In this document: positions 52,085 to 60,632 of the stretch, one piece after another
Position numbering within the stretch: position 1 is the first letter of the stretch
Layout: every line of letters begins with the position of its first letter
Source of the DNA: Flavobacterium franklandianum
GTDB lineage: Bacteria; Bacteroidota; Bacteroidia; Flavobacteriales; Flavobacteriaceae
DNA: 64,000 nucleotides
NCBI RefSeq assembly: GCF_007097365.1
Contig: NZ_VJZR01000002.1
Span: 62,001 to 126,000 of the forward strand
Reading direction: 5' to 3'
Position numbers and translations under genes: made by a program
Notes under the pieces: model-generated
Database searches by the model: none
Told to the model about the DNA's origin: nothing
The model's input: the letters and a program-made list of their open reading frames with translations, nothing else

Positions 52085-52735
52085 TTATTCTTTTAAGTTG
52101 ATAAAGAAAACTGTATCAATGAAGAATAGTACATTTGAATTCACGATTACATTTTCATCGTGGATGTCTTCTAATATTAATCCCAATTCAGGATTATAAT
52201 AATCATTTCTGCGTGTGTTTGTAAAACCATTAAATTCCAATAAATACTTAACATCATCCAAATTTACGGGTTTGTCAGAAATAATAAAAGCTTGTTTTAG
52301 AACGGCAAAAAGTGTTTCGTTTGAACTTTTGAAGCCAAGTAATTCATATTTTGTTCCCTCAAAGAATAAATTATGAATAAATAAGCTGTTGAAAGAATCC
52401 AACCAAGTGAAATAATAAATAGCATCGTTAAGTTTAATTACACTTTTATTGTCTTTGCCGAAATAGATTTTGGCCTCGCCTCCTTCGGTAAGATAATTTT
52501 CCTGATCTGAAAAGTCAGTTATACAAAGATTATTTTAAGAAATATAATCGGTTAGCTGTTTTTCCTGCTCTTTTTTGATTTCGCATTGTTTGTCGAAATC
52601 TCTTTTAGTAGTTGTATCTGTTCTAAAGCTTGTGCATAATTGATTTCGGGTTGTTGTGAGCGTATCATTTTTGCCTTCAATGATAGTTCCGCTAATGATA
52701 TTTTTAAGAGTTTGTTTGGTATCATTTGAAATCAT
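52085..52735 (-). pseudogene. PolyVal-type protein kinase-like gene with an in-frame nonsense codon
   Basis: One continuous frame on the minus strand, from MISNDTKQTLKNIISG to the stop at 52085, is interrupted only by TAA at 52537-52535. Downstream of that stop the frame continues NNLCITDFSDQENYLTEGGEAK and IYFGKDNKSVIKLND, then the kinase-like catalytic loop LILEDIHDENVIV and LFFIDTVFF. These match the pattern (glycine-rich GGEAxxY, IKLND, EDxHxxNV, FIDxxxF) of the kinase domain found in polyvalent proteins. 217 codons in total. An original GAA read as TAA is the simplest reading. The downstream 105 codons alone lack the glycine-rich loop, so the product should be inactive. Confidence 0.68.
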
Positions 52736-52779
52736 TTTTATACAAATGTAATAATTATTTTTTATTTAATAATTGTTGA

Positions 52780-53355
52780 TTATTTCCTCAAAAGCTTACT
52801 TTTCATTTTGCTGAAAAATTCCGGAGTTACTCCTAAATAAGAGGCAATTTGTTTTTGGGGAACTTTCTGGATTAAGTCGTGGTGTTTGTTGCAGAATTTT
52901 TCGAAGCGTTCCTCGGCGGTTAAGCTTAAATTATCCATTAATCGTTCCTGATGTGCTACCAATGAATTTTCGGTTAGAATTCTAAAGAACCGTTCGAGTT
53001 TGGGTATCTCTTTAAAGAGTATTTCCTGATTTTCTTTAGATAATAAAACCACTTCTGCATCTTCTATGACTTGAATGAAAAGATTGCCTGGCTTTTGCGA
53101 AAGCAAGCTGTACATATCGCTAATCCACCAACCGCTACAAGCAAAACTCATCACGTGTTCCACAATATTGTCGTTGATGTTGAAACTTCGCAACACACCC
53201 GAATTCACAAAATAGGAAGTCTTGCAAACCTCGCCGGCATTGAGCAAAATGGTTTTGGCTTTATACTGACAAATTTCTGTTTTAGACAAAAAAAGTTCCT
53301 GCTCTTGCGGAGTCAGTGAAATGTGTTTGGAGAGATTGTCTATCAGTAAACGCAT
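52780..53355 (-). CDS. Crp/Fnr family transcriptional regulator
   Basis: 191 residues. N-terminal cyclic-nucleotide-binding-like beta-roll (about residues 15-115; ILLNAGEVCKTSYFVNSGVLRSF, WWISDMYSLL) and a C-terminal winged-helix with the recognition region QKQIASYLGVTPEFFSKMKSKL (split here as QKQIASYLGV and TPEFFSKM). No Cys cluster for an Fe-S cofactor, so not Fnr-type; ligand unknown. A TAAATTTG box lies about 20 nt upstream of the start (53372-53379, minus strand). May control the nearby pirin gene, as Crp-type genes often sit beside stress enzymes, but this is inference. Confidence 0.9.
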   Translation of the reverse strand: MRLLIDNLSKHISLTPQEQELFLSKTEICQYKAKTILLNAGEVCKTSYFVNSGVLRSFNINDNIVEHVMSFACSGWWISDMYSLLSQKPGNLFIQVIEDAEVVLLSKENQEILFKEIPKLERFFRILTENSLVAHQERLMDNLSLTAEERFEKFCNKHHDLIQKVPQKQIASYLGVTPEFFSKMKSKLLRK

Positions 53356-53475
53356 AGCTTTTTAGTAGTTTCAAATTTAGTCTAAAACTAGATGTTTTAG
53401 GTAATTGTTTTTTGTTTTTTACCGCAAATTAATGATAGTATTTAACTGAGATTTGAGAATTTGCGTTAAAAGAAA

Positions 53476-53510
53476 AAAACCGATGCCTTTTTATGTAAAG
53501 CATCGGTTTT
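53476..53510 (-). terminator. Terminator after the U32 peptidase gene
   Basis: AAAACCGATGC / GCATCGGTTTT, a perfect 11-bp stem 6 nt past the stop; minus-strand T run follows. Confidence 0.9.
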
Positions 53511-53515
53511 GTGTT

Positions 53516-55387
53516 TTAATGAAAATGATCTTCCTCGATTTCGAATTCAGCATCTTTTTCCCAAATTTCCATTTCGCAAGGTTTGCAGTTGAATTTGAGT
53601 TTGTATTCCAATTCGCCTTGTTTCAAAACCAACGGTTCTTTGAGTCTGCCATCCATATTGGGATGGTATTTTGGGCATTTTTCCAATTCGTATTTGATGC
53701 AATATTTGGTGGTCATTACTCGTGATTTTCCGGGTTCCCATTGCAATTCAAAAGCTTTTTCAATTTCGGTTACACCGTGACGCTCGTAGAATTTGCGTGC
53801 CAATTTATTCGAAACATTGTACATAAAATCCAATTTGGTTTCCGGATAAGGATGTGTTGTTTTGACCAATTGATGTTCTTTGACCTTGTAGTTTGCCAAA
53901 CGAATTTCAGATAATTGTTCGAAAACCGTTCTTCGCATTTCGTTGATTTTGGAAATAGGAAGAAACCAGTTTTCAGAAAATAGAATCGTTATTTCATCTG
54001 CAGTGTAAGGTGTGAAACCTGTTTTTGCCAAATTAATTTTGAAATTATCCTCGATAGATTCGTTATTTTTGGTTCTTTCTTTTGGATGAACTAAATTCAC
54101 GCTGCTCACGTTTCCGTCTTCGTCGGTGGCGATGAGTTCAAAACCATTTTCGTTTTCGGACAACAATAAATTCGTACTGATTTTTCGAACCGCACTGTCT
54201 TCTCGTTCCACAATTTTGATGAAAGCAGCGTCATTGTTGCGGTAAATGAACGTTCCAGGTTTAATTTCTTTCAAAACATTCGGAAAAGCCAACCCGTTTT
54301 CTGCTTTGTTGACATAAATTCCGTCAGCTTCGTTGTTTTCGTTGATGAAACAAAGTCCATCACCATTGTTTAGCAATTCCCCGTTTTCAATTTCATAAGC
54401 GTTTGCAGTGGTTTTTATGAGTTTGCCAATGTATTGTCCTTTCGATTTTGGACTTTCCCAAGAACCGATTGATTGGTGTCTTTCGTTTACAAAATAATCG
54501 GTATAACCACGATTGAAACTTTTGTTCAAAGCCGAATCAAAAGTATAACTGCATTTTCCCGAAGAAGCTTTGGTGTAGTTGTTGCCACCTTCACCTTCCA
54601 GAAATGCATCTAGTTTTTGGCGTAAGTAAGAAACATTGTTTTTTACATAAACTATATCTTTCAAACGTCCTTCGATTTTGAAAGAGCAAATTCCAGCTTC
54701 AATCAGATTCGGAATTTGGTCAGAAACATCAAAATCTTTGATGGAAAGCAAGTGACTGTTTTTGATTAAGGTTTCGCCGTGACCATCGATGAGGTTGTAC
54801 GGTAAACGACAGTTTTGAGCACAAGAACCACGATTGGCAGAGCGTTCGCCATTGGCCACACTCATATAACAATTTCCGCTGAAGGAAACGCAGAGCGCAC
54901 CAGTCACGAAAAATTCGAGTTCCACATCGCTAGTTTCGCTGATTTCTTTGATTTGGTGCAGGTTCAATTCGCGAGCCAAAACTACACGTTTCATTCCGGC
55001 ATCTTTCAGGAATTTGATTTTGTGAGCATCGCGATTGTTGGCTTGTGTGCTGGCGTGTAAAACGATAGGAGGCAACTCCATTTCCATAATCGACATATCC
55101 TGAACAATCAAGGCGTCAACACCAATATCGTATAATTTCCAAATCATTTGACGACAGGTCTCGAGTTCGTTGTCGTATAAAATGGTGTTGATAACAACAA
55201 AAACTTGTGCGTTGAATAAATGCGCATATTTTACTAATTCCGCTACATCTTCGATGGAATTGGTGGCATTAGATCGTGCGCCAAATTGTGGTGCTCCAAT
55301 ATAAACGGCATCAGCTCCAGCGTTTATGGCTGCCATTCCGTGAATTAAATCTTTTGCAGGAGCGAGTATTTCTATTTTCTTTTTCAT
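53516..55387 (-). CDS. U32 family peptidase-like protein (RNA-hydroxylation type)
   Basis: 623 residues. TIM-barrel half with the N-terminal EILAPAKDLIHGMAAINAGADAVYIG and the U32 signature ELEFFVTGALCVSFSGNCYMS followed by Cys-rich RGSCAQNCRLPY. A C-terminal extension has FNCKPCEMEIW and KYCIKYELEKCPKY (further Cys, likely Fe-S or Zn). In E. coli, U32 proteins TrhP and RlhA are needed for tRNA and 23S rRNA C-hydroxylation rather than proteolysis; the long length fits RlhA better than TrhP. This assignment is from length and motif, not proof. Confidence 0.87.
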   Translation of the reverse strand: MKKKIEILAPAKDLIHGMAAINAGADAVYIGAPQFGARSNATNSIEDVAELVKYAHLFNAQVFVVINTILYDNELETCRQMIWKLYDIGVDALIVQDMSIMEMELPPIVLHASTQANNRDAHKIKFLKDAGMKRVVLARELNLHQIKEISETSDVELEFFVTGALCVSFSGNCYMSVANGERSANRGSCAQNCRLPYNLIDGHGETLIKNSHLLSIKDFDVSDQIPNLIEAGICSFKIEGRLKDIVYVKNNVSYLRQKLDAFLEGEGGNNYTKASSGKCSYTFDSALNKSFNRGYTDYFVNERHQSIGSWESPKSKGQYIGKLIKTTANAYEIENGELLNNGDGLCFINENNEADGIYVNKAENGLAFPNVLKEIKPGTFIYRNNDAAFIKIVEREDSAVRKISTNLLLSENENGFELIATDEDGNVSSVNLVHPKERTKNNESIEDNFKINLAKTGFTPYTADEITILFSENWFLPISKINEMRRTVFEQLSEIRLANYKVKEHQLVKTTHPYPETKLDFMYNVSNKLARKFYERHGVTEIEKAFELQWEPGKSRVMTTKYCIKYELEKCPKYHPNMDGRLKEPLVLKQGELEYKLKFNCKPCEMEIWEKDAEFEIEEDHFH

Positions 55388-55578
55388 CTATGGGATGATA
55401 ATTTTATAATGAGTGGAATTTTAGGCTTTTAAGCTTTCGCCCAAAAAGTCTGCAAAGTTCTTATAAATAATTCGGGATTTCTAATTTGGGAAAGGATTTT
55501 TTGGAAAAATAGTTGTTCTAGGAAAGAATAGGTTTAATTTGGAAGTGGGATTTTTATTTATAATGATTAACGGGAATT

Positions 55579-56028
55579 TTATAGAGCGTTGGAATTGTTT
55601 TTTAATTTAAAAATAAAAATAATAAATACGATTGCTACAAGATTTACATTAATAAACAAATTAGAATTTGAACTTAAATTCAAAATCCAACTATTAAAAC
55701 CGGCATTATAATTAATTATTGTATCATTTGTTAAATTTAAACCTAGGCTTACGAAAATTCCAGGGAAATACTCAAAAGCAAAACCAGATATACCAAAACC
55801 TAAAATTTGAATAAGTTGATTATAGATAGATAAATCTAATCCTTTTTCAAAGTTTTTTTTAAGTAATGAATACCCAGCATATATAGAAAATGAATATAAA
55901 CCAGTTATTATTATAAATAGGGTTGAAGAACTTTTTAAGTTTATAAATAATAAAAATAATATTCCCAAAACGCCTGTTAATATTTGATAGGATGCTAAGA
56001 TTTTTATTTTATTTTGAATAGTTTTCAT
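55579..56028 (-). CDS. Small four-helix membrane protein, unknown
   Basis: 149 residues, almost all hydrophobic, with four predicted transmembrane helices (about 10-30, 32-52, 72-95, 118-145). No recognisable family. Very AT-rich, Asn/Ile/Phe-rich at the C-terminus (IFKLKNNSNAL). Upstream is the 113-residue CxxC protein gene on the same strand, 81 nt away. Both lie in a low-GC patch without homologues that I recognise. Confidence 0.6.
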   Translation of the reverse strand: MKTIQNKIKILASYQILTGVLGILFLLFINLKSSSTLFIIITGLYSFSIYAGYSLLKKNFEKGLDLSIYNQLIQILGFGISGFAFEYFPGIFVSLGLNLTNDTIINYNAGFNSWILNLSSNSNLFINVNLVAIVFIIFIFKLKNNSNAL

Positions 56029-56109
56029 TTTTTAAAAGGCTTTAATAATTGTTCTATTTCTATATCGAAAGAGAAAATGACTTGATACAGCTGATGCATA
56101 ATTTCATTT

Positions 56110-56451
56110 TTAAAATATGAAGACTTTTATTGAAATAAAAATTAATAATAGAATAACTATTAAGCAGCCATATTTTATTAATTTTCCTTTTTCTTCATCT
56201 GTGTCAATAATTTTTTTTGCATTTTTCTCTTTTAAAAAATAACCACGCCAGTGATTATCAGGATCAGAAAGCCACCATATTTGTTCACAAGTTTTACATT
56301 TATAAACATTGTGAAAATCTGTTTTGTATTTATCAGTGCTAACAAAGAGAATTGTTTTGGAAATTTTTGAATCAAATTCGTTGTTGAATTTGTTGAATTC
56401 AGCTGTGGAATTAAATTTGTAATATTCGGATTCAAAACAGTCTTTACACAT
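56110..56451 (-). CDS. Small CxxC protein with C-terminal transmembrane helix, unknown
   Basis: 113 residues. Two Cys pairs: CKDCF at residues 2-6 and CKTCEQIW at about 53-60, the latter followed by WLSDPDNHWRGYF. They are spaced as in a small zinc-ribbon. A charged stretch (KEKNAKKIIDTDEEKGKL) and a hydrophobic C-terminal helix (about 93-111) follow. No named family. Possibly a zinc-binding, membrane-tethered small protein. Start uncertain: the next ATG-like codons are downstream of the first Cys pair, so this start is favoured. Confidence 0.65.
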   Translation of the reverse strand: MCKDCFESEYYKFNSTAEFNKFNNEFDSKISKTILFVSTDKYKTDFHNVYKCKTCEQIWWLSDPDNHWRGYFLKEKNAKKIIDTDEEKGKLIKYGCLIVILLLIFISIKVFIF

Positions 56452-56550
56452 AAATTTTAATTACATCTAATTCGTTTGTATTTAAGTAGGTTTATCCTCT
56501 TTTTATAGTTTTTCAAATATACTTTTTTTCTTGTAAAAATGTTAGTTTTT

Positions 56551-56650
56551 AGCAGGATTTGCGTGAGGGATAGAAGTGAAAATCCTTTATATTTTTTCTT
56601 TAAAAATATAAAGATTGCAACGTATAGCCCGACCCTTGTGGTCACGCCAT
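56551..56650 (+). ncRNA. Candidate structured RNA / conserved intergenic element
   Basis: Three stems can be drawn. GGATTT (56555-56560) pairs with AAATCC (56580-56585). A 12-bp hairpin CTTTATATTTTT / AAAAATATAAAG (56585-56613) shares the last base. GCGTGA (56561-56566) can pair at long range with TCACGC (56642-56647). Between them lie the unpaired-looking strings GGGATAGAAGTG and GTATAGCCCGACCC. I have seen similar strings (GCGTGAGGGATAGAAGTG ... GCCCGACC) between Flavobacterium genes, but cannot name the family with certainty; the Rfam flavo-1 RNA is one candidate. No coding gene overlaps. It lies on the strand opposite to its neighbours. Confidence 0.55.
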
Positions 56651-56674
56651 ACATTTGAAAAACTCAGTAAGATC

Positions 56675-56702
56675 AAAAAAGCCCCAAGTTTCCTTGAGGC
56701 TT
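56675..56702 (-). terminator. Terminator after the PLP aminotransferase gene
   Basis: AAGCCCCAAG / CTTGAGGCTT, a 10-bp stem with one mismatch and a TTTC loop; minus-strand T run follows. Confidence 0.82.
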
Positions 56703-56723
56703 ATGGTATAAAAAAATTTTCGA

Positions 56724-57914
56724 CTATCCTGCCAAAGCGTCTTTGATTCTTTTTAAAGCTTCGATTAATTGGTCTTCGCTAGTGGCGTAAGAGAAACGAA
56801 TACAATCTGGGTTCCCAAATGCATCTCCTGTTACAGTAGCTACACAAGCTTCGGCCAAAAGGTACATTGAAACGTCGTTTGCATTGTTGATTTCTGTTCC
56901 TTTCAATGTTTTTCCGAAGTATGAAGAAACGTCTGGGAATACGTAAAATGCTCCTTCTGGAACGTTGATTTTAATTCCTGGAATTTCTTTCAACAATCCA
57001 ACCACTAAATCTCTACGAGAATGGAACGCTTGAACCATATGATTCAATACACTCGGGTCAGCATCTACAGCAGTTATAGCAGCTCTTTGTGCCACTGAAT
57101 TTGCTCCTGAAGTTACTTGGCCTTGAATTTTGGTACACGCTTTTGCGATAAATTCTGGTGCTCCTATATATCCAATTCTGTATCCTGTCATTGCGAAAGC
57201 TTTGGCAAGTCCGTTTACGGTAACTGTTTTTTCTAACATTCCTGGGATTGAACCAATACTGCAAAAAGTTCCAGAGAAATTGATGTGCTCGTAGATTTCG
57301 TCTGCAACTACTATTATGTTTGGATGTTTTTCTAATACTTTGGCCAAAGCAGTTAATTCTTCTCTGTTATAAACTGATCCAGATGGATTACAAGGAGAAG
57401 AGAACCACATCATTTTTGTTTTTGGTGTGATGGCTGCTTCCAATTGTGCTGGCGTGATTTTGAAATCACTTTCTATAGAAGTTGGTACTTCAACTGGAAC
57501 TCCTCCAGATAATTTCACGATTTCGAAGTAAGAAACCCAGTAAGGTGCTGGTAAAATAACTTCGTCACCGTCGTTTAGCATTACTTGCGCAATATTGTAC
57601 AATGATTGTTTTGCCCCTGTTGAAACTACGATTTGAGATGGTTTGTAATCCAATCCGTTATCTCTTTTGAATTTTCTGCAAATAGCTTCTTTCAAGTCAC
57701 CGTAACCGTCAACTGGAGAATACGTACTATAGTTTTCGTCGATGGCTTTTTTTGCAGCTTCTTTGATGAAATCAGGAGTGTTGAAGTCTGGTTCCCCCAA
57801 ACTTAAACTGATAATATCTTTTCCTTGAGCTTTTAATTCTCTGGCCAATGCAGCCATTGCTAATGTTTGTGATGTAGCTAAATTATTGATTCTGTCTGAA
57901 AGCAAATTGTTCAT
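56724..57914 (-). CDS. Class I PLP-dependent aminotransferase (aspartate aminotransferase type)
   Basis: 396 residues. Motifs: LSLGEPDFNTPDFI near the N-terminus, PAPYWVSYFEIVKL, NPSG (CNPSGSVYNREEL), the PLP-binding Lys238 in VNGLAKAFAMTGYRIGYIG, and the C-terminal IRFSYATSEDQL with the substrate-binding Arg. Most similar by motif to the Ib subgroup of aspartate aminotransferases. Substrate range (Asp or prephenate) cannot be settled from sequence. Single gene with terminator. Confidence 0.93.
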   Translation of the reverse strand: MNNLLSDRINNLATSQTLAMAALARELKAQGKDIISLSLGEPDFNTPDFIKEAAKKAIDENYSTYSPVDGYGDLKEAICRKFKRDNGLDYKPSQIVVSTGAKQSLYNIAQVMLNDGDEVILPAPYWVSYFEIVKLSGGVPVEVPTSIESDFKITPAQLEAAITPKTKMMWFSSPCNPSGSVYNREELTALAKVLEKHPNIIVVADEIYEHINFSGTFCSIGSIPGMLEKTVTVNGLAKAFAMTGYRIGYIGAPEFIAKACTKIQGQVTSGANSVAQRAAITAVDADPSVLNHMVQAFHSRRDLVVGLLKEIPGIKINVPEGAFYVFPDVSSYFGKTLKGTEINNANDVSMYLLAEACVATVTGDAFGNPDCIRFSYATSEDQLIEALKRIKDALAG

Positions 57915-57982
57915 TAATTGTAATTTTGGGTTTATAAAGTTGGTTGTTTGTTGTTTTTGTTGAGACGTATTGCAATGTGTCT

Positions 57983-59080
57983 TTACTCTAAAGCAGGTTT
58001 TACTCCTAGTTCTTTCAAATGTTTGAAATGGGCAATTACGGCACTTCTAAATGTTTTGTATTCGTAATAAGGCAATTGACATTCTAGCGCGGTTTCTTTC
58101 ACCAATTTTGCAATTTTGCCATAATGAATGTGACTAATATTTGGAAATAAATGATGTTCAATTTGATGGTTTAATCCTCCGGTGTACCAATTGATAATAA
58201 AGTTTTTTGGAGCAAAATTTACGGTTGTTAATAATTGATGAATGGCCCAAGTAGATTCTAATTCACCATTTTCATTAGGATGTGGATTAGTAGTTTCGTC
58301 TGTAATATGTGCTAATTGAAAAACAATACTTAAAATTAGTCCCGCGGTATAATGCATTACAAAAAACCCAATCAATACTTTCCACCACGAAATGCCTATT
58401 ATCATTGGGATAACAATCCAAATGGCAAAATATATAATTTTTGTAATCACTAAAGTTGTCCAAAGAATTTTTGGATTTTTTGCCTTTCCATAAGACAAAT
58501 TTCTTTTTAAGTATGCCTTCATTTGTTTAAAATCAGTAGTCAAAGACCAATTAAAAGTCAATAAACCATATAAGAAAACGGAGTAATAATGTTGAAATTG
58601 ATGAAAATTATACCATTTTGCTTCTTTAGTAAAACGAATCACACGTCCAGCATCTAAATCTTCGTCGTGTCCAGGAATATTGGTGTAAGTGTGGTGTAAA
58701 ACATTGTGTTGCACTTGCCAATTATAAACGTTTCCGGCTAAAATGTAAATGGTGCCACCCATAAATTTGTTAATCCAGTTTTTGTTTGAATAAGAGCCGT
58801 GGTTTCCGTCGTGCATCACGTTCATTCCGATTCCGGCCATACCAATTCCTATGACTACAGAAAGTACGATGAAAAGCCAAAAGGGCATTTGAGTTAAAAA
58901 TATAATTAAAAAATAGGGTGTTAAAAAAACAGTGAATAAAATTATAGTTTTTAAATACAATTTCCAATTACCTGTTTTTTCAATATTATTTTCTTTAAAA
59001 TAATTGTTCACGCGAGAGTTAAGCGTTCTGAAAAACTTTAAAGTGTCTTGTTTAGCGAATGTTGGAGCGAGGTTATTCAT
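57983..59080 (-). CDS. Membrane fatty-acid desaturase (acyl-CoA/phospholipid type)
   Basis: 365 residues with about four transmembrane segments and the three His boxes of the di-iron site: HDGNH (about residues 110-114), HNVLHH (about 145-150) and HQIEHH (about 305-310; the initial H instead of Q is unusual for front-end desaturases, where QxxHH is common; here HQIEHH contains both). Introduces double bonds in acyl chains to keep membranes fluid. No cytochrome b5 domain. Divergent from rsmG; a TACCTTTG box lies about 25 nt upstream. Confidence 0.92.
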   Translation of the reverse strand: MNNLAPTFAKQDTLKFFRTLNSRVNNYFKENNIEKTGNWKLYLKTIILFTVFLTPYFLIIFLTQMPFWLFIVLSVVIGIGMAGIGMNVMHDGNHGSYSNKNWINKFMGGTIYILAGNVYNWQVQHNVLHHTYTNIPGHDEDLDAGRVIRFTKEAKWYNFHQFQHYYSVFLYGLLTFNWSLTTDFKQMKAYLKRNLSYGKAKNPKILWTTLVITKIIYFAIWIVIPMIIGISWWKVLIGFFVMHYTAGLILSIVFQLAHITDETTNPHPNENGELESTWAIHQLLTTVNFAPKNFIINWYTGGLNHQIEHHLFPNISHIHYGKIAKLVKETALECQLPYYEYKTFRSAVIAHFKHLKELGVKPALE

Positions 59081-59187
59081 CTTTAATTTTAAATAAGTTA
59101 CAAAGGTAATTATTAATAATTTTCAAGCTGTAAAATTGCGTTAAATATTCAAAACTAAAAGCTGTACATTTGTTAAAATTTATAGTA

Positions 59188-59817
59188 ATGCAAGAAATTC
59201 TTAAATATTTCCCCAATTTAACCGACGCCCAAAAGGAACAATTCGCAAAATTGGATTTTTTATACCACGATTGGAATGCCAAAATCAACGTAATTTCCCG
59301 AAAAGATATCGACGAATTGTACACCAAACACATTTTGCATTCTTTAGGAATTGCCAAAATCATCAAATTCGAACCCGGAACTTTTGTCTTGGATGTAGGA
59401 ACTGGCGGAGGATTTCCAGGAATTCCTTTGGCGATTCTTTTCCCAGAAACGCGTTTTTATTTGATAGATGTCATTGCCAAAAAAATAAAAGTCGTTCAGG
59501 CTGTCGCCGAAGCGTTGGAGCTCAAAAACGTGAAAGCGGAACAAATGCGTGCCGAATTGGTAAAAGGCGATTTCGATTTTATCGTGAGTCGCGCCGTGAC
59601 CAATATGCCCGATTTTGTTTCTTGGGTGAAAGATAAAATCAAAAAGAAAAGCAAACACGAACTCCGCAACGGAATTCTCTATCTCAAAGGCGGTGATTTA
59701 ACCGAAGAATTGAAAGATTTCCCGAAAGCGACGGAATATAATTTAGCCGATTTTTTTGAAGACGCCTTTTTTGAGACTAAGAAAGTGGTGCATTTGCCTT
59801 TGAAGTTTGTGGTTTAA
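59188..59817 (+). CDS. rsmG: 16S rRNA (guanine-N7)-methyltransferase RsmG
   Basis: Methylates G527 of 16S rRNA (E. coli numbering) using S-adenosylmethionine. 209 residues: NVISRKDIDELYTKHILHSL, the SAM motif VLDVGTGGGFPGIPLAIL and DFIVSRAVTNMPDF. I start at the ATG at 59188 (MQEILKYFPNLTD). A TTG 18 nt upstream is open, but it falls inside the apparent -7 box TACATTTG (59165-59172), which argues for the later start. Confidence 0.95.
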   Translation: MQEILKYFPNLTDAQKEQFAKLDFLYHDWNAKINVISRKDIDELYTKHILHSLGIAKIIKFEPGTFVLDVGTGGGFPGIPLAILFPETRFYLIDVIAKKIKVVQAVAEALELKNVKAEQMRAELVKGDFDFIVSRAVTNMPDFVSWVKDKIKKKSKHELRNGILYLKGGDLTEELKDFPKATEYNLADFFEDAFFETKKVVHLPLKFVV

Positions 59818-59855
59818 AATTAGTTAGTAATATGAGTTTTTAATTTCAAAATTAA

Positions 59856-60530
59856 ATGATGAATAAATTACAATCCTTTTGCTTGTTGTTGGTATTATTT
59901 TTAGCAACCAATGCCAATGCACAAAAAACAGACGTAGGGAACTGGTTTCTTTATTTCGGAAATCAAAAAATAAACAACCGATGGAATTTTCACAACGAAG
60001 TGCAATATCGAAACTATAATTTCGCAGGAGATTTAGAGCAATTGTTGTTGAGAACAGGTATTGGTTACAATTTGTCCGAAAACAATAATAACTTATTGTT
60101 AGGTTATGCTTACATTCATTCAGAACCTTATATCGCTGGAACGGATGAAAAATTGAACACCAACGAACACAGGATTTTTCAGCAATTCATAACCAAACAA
60201 CAATTTGGAAGAGTCAATTTCCAGCACCGTTATCGTTTTGAACAACGATTTATCGAAGATGATTTCAAGATGCGAGCGCGTTATTTTCTCTCTTTGAATA
60301 TTCCGATTAACAAAAAAGCGATGGATAAAAATACAATTTATGCTTCTGCCTATAATGAAATTTTTATCAATACCGAAGGCAATTATTTTGACAGAGATCG
60401 TATTTATGGCGGTCTGGGCTATTGTTTCAGTAAAAGTTTGAAAATGGAATTAGGAGTAATGTCACAAATTCAGCAAAATTCTAGCAGAACTCAATTTCAA
60501 ATTATGTTTTTTAATAGTTTGCCTTTTTAG
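59856..60530 (+). CDS. DUF2490 outer-membrane beta-barrel protein
   Basis: 224 residues (a second ATG directly follows the first). Signal peptide (about residues 1-22, ending ANAQ), then KTDVGNWFLYFGNQKINNRWNFHNEVQYRNYNF and further alternating strands rich in Arg/Tyr/Asn, typical of the DUF2490 barrel. Ends in FNSLPF, an aromatic terminal strand suited to BamA insertion. Function unknown. Follows rsmG by 38 nt, so probably read-through transcription. Confidence 0.85.
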   Translation: MMNKLQSFCLLLVLFLATNANAQKTDVGNWFLYFGNQKINNRWNFHNEVQYRNYNFAGDLEQLLLRTGIGYNLSENNNNLLLGYAYIHSEPYIAGTDEKLNTNEHRIFQQFITKQQFGRVNFQHRYRFEQRFIEDDFKMRARYFLSLNIPINKKAMDKNTIYASAYNEIFINTEGNYFDRDRIYGGLGYCFSKSLKMELGVMSQIQQNSSRTQFQIMFFNSLPF

Positions 60531-60550
60531 TTTTTTTAAAATTTAAAATG

Positions 60551-60590
60551 AAACCCACAAAAACTCAATTATCTTGATTCTTGTGGGTTT
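60551..60590. terminator. Convergent terminator DUF2490 / pruA
   Basis: AAACCCACAA / TTGTGGGTTT, a perfect 10-bp stem with a 20-nt loop that itself has some pairing. T-rich flanks on both sides. Confidence 0.8.
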
Positions 60591-60632
60591 TTAAATTTTG
60601 TACTTCGTATATCTAACCTCGTACCTCTAAAA

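Noticed and set aside
56457-56654. Minus-strand open frame of 65 codons overlapping the candidate ncRNA
   Set aside because: Lys-rich, no family, and it crosses the structured element; more likely non-coding.
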